From the NCBI RefSeq assembly GCF_025567385.1, contig NZ_JAOQJU010000011.1, forward strand, positions 1 through 64,000: 64,000 nucleotides of DNA. The letters run 5' to 3'. The translations under genes were made by a program, and so were the position numbers. The notes beneath the pieces are model-generated. The model was not told the DNA's origin. It was given only the letters and a program-made list of their open reading frames with translations, and made no database searches. Shown here one piece after another: positions 62,201 to 64,000 of this stretch; the first letter of the stretch is position 1, and each line of letters opens with the position of its first letter. The stretch is from Claveliimonas acetigenes (GTDB lineage Bacteria; Bacillota; Clostridia; Lachnospirales; Lachnospiraceae).

Positions 62201-63369
62201 AAGCTTTCTTCAATGGATTGCCAGAGCAGCTCATTTTCCCGGGACTGTCCTTTAAGCTTCTGCTCTGTTTCCAGGAATCTCTCCCTTTTTTCTTCCTCCT
62301 GCCGCTTCTTTTCCTTTAAGGCTTCCTTCGTCCCTTCCAGCTCTCTGCGGATCTCCAGCTCCCTTTCCTTCAGCCTCGCCGCATCGCTGTCCGCAAGGGA
62401 CTCTCTCTCCTGCAGGCAAATCTTCTGCTCCTGCTTCAGTTCTGTATAGCGCTGTTCTTCCTGCTCCTTCTGCTCCCTGCACCGTGCCATCTCCTGTTCC
62501 AGCGATTCCGCTTTTTTCTGAAGCCCCCGGTAATCTTCCGCCGCTTTTACAAATAGCAGCGATTTATCATACAAGGTAATCTCATTATATTGATTGTATA
62601 CCTTTTCAATCTGCTCTGCCGCATGGATACTATCATACAGCGTATCCAGATTCGTCTTCAGGCTGTCCATATTCTCAATCGCTTCCGACATCGGACGCAA
62701 ATCATCCTCTGACAGAGTCTGCAGCGAACTGCTTAAGATTTCATTTATCACAGTAGGCTTAAAATCCTTAGAAAGCTTCGGCGTCCTGAGCTGAATCAAC
62801 AGATCCAAAAGCTCTTTATATTCTTCCATGGTCTCAAACCCAAACAAAAGCCTGTTCACACACTGAGCATACTCTCCCTGCGAATCCATCACCTGCCCGC
62901 CGTCGCCAATACGGTTGCGCAACTCCAACTTCGTACATGCAATCTTATTCTGGCCTTCCTTATAAAGGAAAAAATCCTTCCCCACTCTCCGCCCGTCCGT
63001 CAGGCAGAAATACCAGGATTCCAGCTTCTTGCTTTTCCTCGCCCTGATTCCAATCCCGAGCGTAAGAAATTCTTCGCTCTCCCTGCGTTTCAGCTCCATG
63101 TAAAGATAACCGGTGCGTTCCTGGCGCTCATCCCCTTCTTCCAACAGGTAATTCTCCATTTTTCTTGCCCTTGAGCCAAAAGGATCCAAGCGCTCCGGCC
63201 GCATATTTCCATCCAGAAGCAGTGGAATAAAACTCTGCATGGTAACGGACTTCCCGGAACCATTCGCCCCTCTCAGAAGCATCCTTCCATCTAGAAAATA
63301 GAATTCCTCCTCGTCATAGTACCAGAAATCCAAAAGCCCCACTCTGTATATCTGCCATTTACTATTCAT
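59266..63369 (-). CDS. jetC: Wadjet defence protein JetC (SMC-like ATPase)
   Basis: A 1367-residue SMC-like motor. Walker A LLRGANGSGKSVT near residues 31-43, then long coiled coils (for example EQEEQRYTELKQEQKICLQE), the signature FTFSGGEKAMAMY near 1250 and Walker B RLISLDEAFAGVDE near 1282. The front text (IYRVGLLDFWYYDEEEFYF, DPFGSRARKMENYLL) is that of the TIGR02680-type JetC. It forms the loop-extruding part of Wadjet. I choose the ATG at 63369 (MNSKWQIYRV) with GGAGGACGAG upstream; it overlaps the JetB stop by 8 bp. Confidence 0.92.
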   Translation of the reverse strand: MNSKWQIYRVGLLDFWYYDEEEFYFLDGRMLLRGANGSGKSVTMQSFIPLLLDGNMRPERLDPFGSRARKMENYLLEEGDERQERTGYLYMELKRRESEEFLTLGIGIRARKSKKLESWYFCLTDGRRVGKDFFLYKEGQNKIACTKLELRNRIGDGGQVMDSQGEYAQCVNRLLFGFETMEEYKELLDLLIQLRTPKLSKDFKPTVINEILSSSLQTLSEDDLRPMSEAIENMDSLKTNLDTLYDSIHAAEQIEKVYNQYNEITLYDKSLLFVKAAEDYRGLQKKAESLEQEMARCREQKEQEEQRYTELKQEQKICLQERESLADSDAARLKERELEIRRELEGTKEALKEKKRQEEEKRERFLETEQKLKGQSRENELLWQSIEESLKVMEEELGEIPFDDFSFMRKELTDAKGGAYSFASHIELLRTYMQRVESGKMALEEEKACQERYSRFLQELDGYQEEKNRAQREVLQYENLLHETKQETIENIYRWEKGNKELHLSAGTLQKMARAIEQYDTETDYWSVRELANGEFEEKTQEISAALMEAGQELNGKKAEYSEALAELEQWKNQKEPEPERSEAVEENRRRLQEKGVPYLQFYKVIDFDKRLTEAQKANLEEALLHMGILDALIIPEEYREQALSMGDGVCDRYIFGDVSHVRNNIMDCLDVDNEEGDIFLYQQVSRILTAIGWKNGEGEERAEGSWVDENGNYGMGIVEGTVTGTYQPCFIGTLARERYQQQKIQELEEMCRKLEAEIRQAEEELAGIRRRKEALEAEWKAFPKEQDLKTAAKELERKQSVLEDIERKVKRQKELVETERRALDEVRLKVQEACRKCYLTPRLDVFRKAMESLAAYREELTGLQITYGKYTNGIAFSRVQENYLEEIDKDLDDIRYDFNRTAQKEREAEKSLASVLAQLALTDYEKIRERLEYCVGRLEKLPSEIEASVTRKSELKSMEGQLLEKRTETEIAAGKARETKERLERAFELEYRLGYVESRFGEDDAEILAKKLCSMLAGRFGSKKQSEILENLQGAYHQNRGYLLEYQITLHTLFEELDSETGVFDTGMRRIDIGAKYRGVPVKFKELIAGMREDAQIQQRLLSDKDRELFEDILANTISKKIRGKIQASKRWVEKMNTLMESMKTSSGLTLSLRWKNKRADKEEQLDTRELVELLQKDTEIMRLEEAEQLSRHFRSKIEEARKASNDSGNVQSFHAVMREVLDYRQWFEFQLECQKTGEKKKELTDRVFFTFSGGEKAMAMYVPLFSAVVAKYAGARKDAPRLISLDEAFAGVDEMNIRDMFRLMVEFDFNFMINSQILWGDYDTVPGLAIHQLLRPENIKYVTVIRYVWNGKIKSMVTEKDLQHG

Positions 63370-64000
63370 CTCGTCCTCCGTTTTCCAGAAAATCTTTTGG
63401 ATACCGCCCGGCAATCTTCCCTGCAGCCGTGCTAATTCTGACATCCTGTCTGTCCTGCTCTATCAGCCCCAGTTCTGTCATATAGGCCTGCACCTCTCCA
63501 CAGAATTCTCCGGTGGTCATATCTCTGTAAGTCTTAATAAATCCCTTCCCATACCGTTCCTTACAGCTTTCCAGAATCTCCCGGAACTTCTCCCGCGGCA
63601 GCCGGATTTCTTCCTGTACGCCGGGTTCTATCCTTCCATCCCGTATCCATTCTCCGATAATTCCATGGATTAACATGACAATATCTGACAGCGTATTTTC
63701 TTCCGGAAAACATCTTCCCATCCTGCACTCATCTCCCAACACGAGAAATGCACTCGTTCTGTGCACATGAAGCTCACAATCCAGGTACTCTTCCAAATCT
63801 CCCTGAATCATATTGCGGTAATTACGCACATAGGCAAAATCCTCTTCCGTCTCCGCATTTTTATACATTCCCATCGTCATCAGAAGTCTCCGGTAAACCC
63901 GTTGCCTTCTTACAATCCCCCGGTCTTCATCCACATCAATCCACTCTTGCTTTTCAAAATCTTCCGGGCTGGAATACCCCATAATATCCTGGGTAAAATT
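63362..64000 (-). CDS. jetB: Wadjet defence protein JetB (kleisin-partner subunit), partial
   Basis: The frame stays open to the right edge (codons for NFTQDIM precede the first internal ATG), so the N-terminus is outside the window. The visible 213 residues have a winged-helix-like C-terminal part (EIRLPREKFREILESCKERY, YMTELGLIEQDRQDVRIS). Its position directly upstream of and overlapping JetC, and its size if extended, fit the TIGR02678/DUF4194-like JetB. JetA is expected further right. Confidence 0.8.
   Translation of the reverse strand, partial: NFTQDIMGYSSPEDFEKQEWIDVDEDRGIVRRQRVYRRLLMTMGMYKNAETEEDFAYVRNYRNMIQGDLEEYLDCELHVHRTSAFLVLGDECRMGRCFPEENTLSDIVMLIHGIIGEWIRDGRIEPGVQEEIRLPREKFREILESCKERYGKGFIKTYRDMTTGEFCGEVQAYMTELGLIEQDRQDVRISTAAGKIAGRYPKDFLENGGRDE

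Overview
Organism: the window reads as a chromosomal segment of a moderate-GC Gram-positive anaerobe, most likely family Lachnospiraceae (Clostridia). The grounds are the rpmG-secE-nusG-rplKA-rplJL-rpoBC and rpsL-rpsG-fusA-tuf order, strong AGGAGG ribosome sites, a class B sortase with an SPKTS-type sorting signal, S-layer homology (SLH) anchored giant proteins, and LytR-CpsA-Psr (LCP) and bacterial tyrosine kinase (BY-kinase) modules. Almost every gene is on the minus strand, so transcription runs from right to left. I see no rRNA, tRNA, insertion sequence transposase or CRISPR array.

Layout, left to right. 0-5 kb: the start of a secreted protein and a LacI-type regulator with matching operators, a cstA transporter operon, a 164-bp structured repeat, and a type I asparaginase (the only confident plus-strand gene). 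5-33 kb: one unidirectional accessory locus. In transcription order from 32.85 kb it holds a PqqD-like protein, a LuxR/MalT-type regulator split at a run of eight G, an Ig-like membrane protein, two fused CpsC-CpsD tyrosine kinases, an ABC exporter split by a frameshift, a CpsB phosphatase, an LCP protein, a giant LamG/fibro-slime/SLH surface protein broken by two frameshifts, a short Cys-containing peptide with a leader-like N-terminus, an HPr-kinase-like P-loop protein, a membrane-anchored protein, a radical SAM/SPASM enzyme, and a 2191-residue GH43/LamG/SLH protein. 33-53 kb: a HipA-like kinase, then tuf, fusA, rpsG, rpsL, an HD hydrolase, an M24 peptidase, a small HTH regulator, rpoC, rpoB, the L7/L12, L10, L1 and L11 genes, nusG, secE and rpmG, with several clear promoters, terminators and leaders. 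53-58 kb: a second CpsC/sortase B/LCP/sorting-signal protein/CpsB/CpsD module. 58-64 kb: a Wadjet-type (JetB-JetC-JetD) plasmid-defence operon that runs off the right edge.

How it may work together: the 5-33 kb locus is the most novel part. It interleaves the parts expected of a radical-SAM RiPP pathway (a PqqD recognition domain, precursor, radical SAM/SPASM enzyme, HprK-related protein and ABC exporter) with a tyrosine-phosphorylation module and two wall-anchored glycan-binding giants that share a homologous C-terminal half. An intrinsic terminator lies just after the precursor gene, as is common where a precursor must be made in excess of its enzymes. Four frame breaks fall in this locus and I noticed none in the neighbouring housekeeping genes. 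One lies at the G8 tract in the regulator at the head of the locus, which suggests phase-variable control of the whole surface programme. That linkage is inference; the gene order, motifs and frame breaks are seen directly.

Limits: all calls come from reading the sequence. Domain boundaries are approximate, and I cannot tell true frameshifts from assembly errors.
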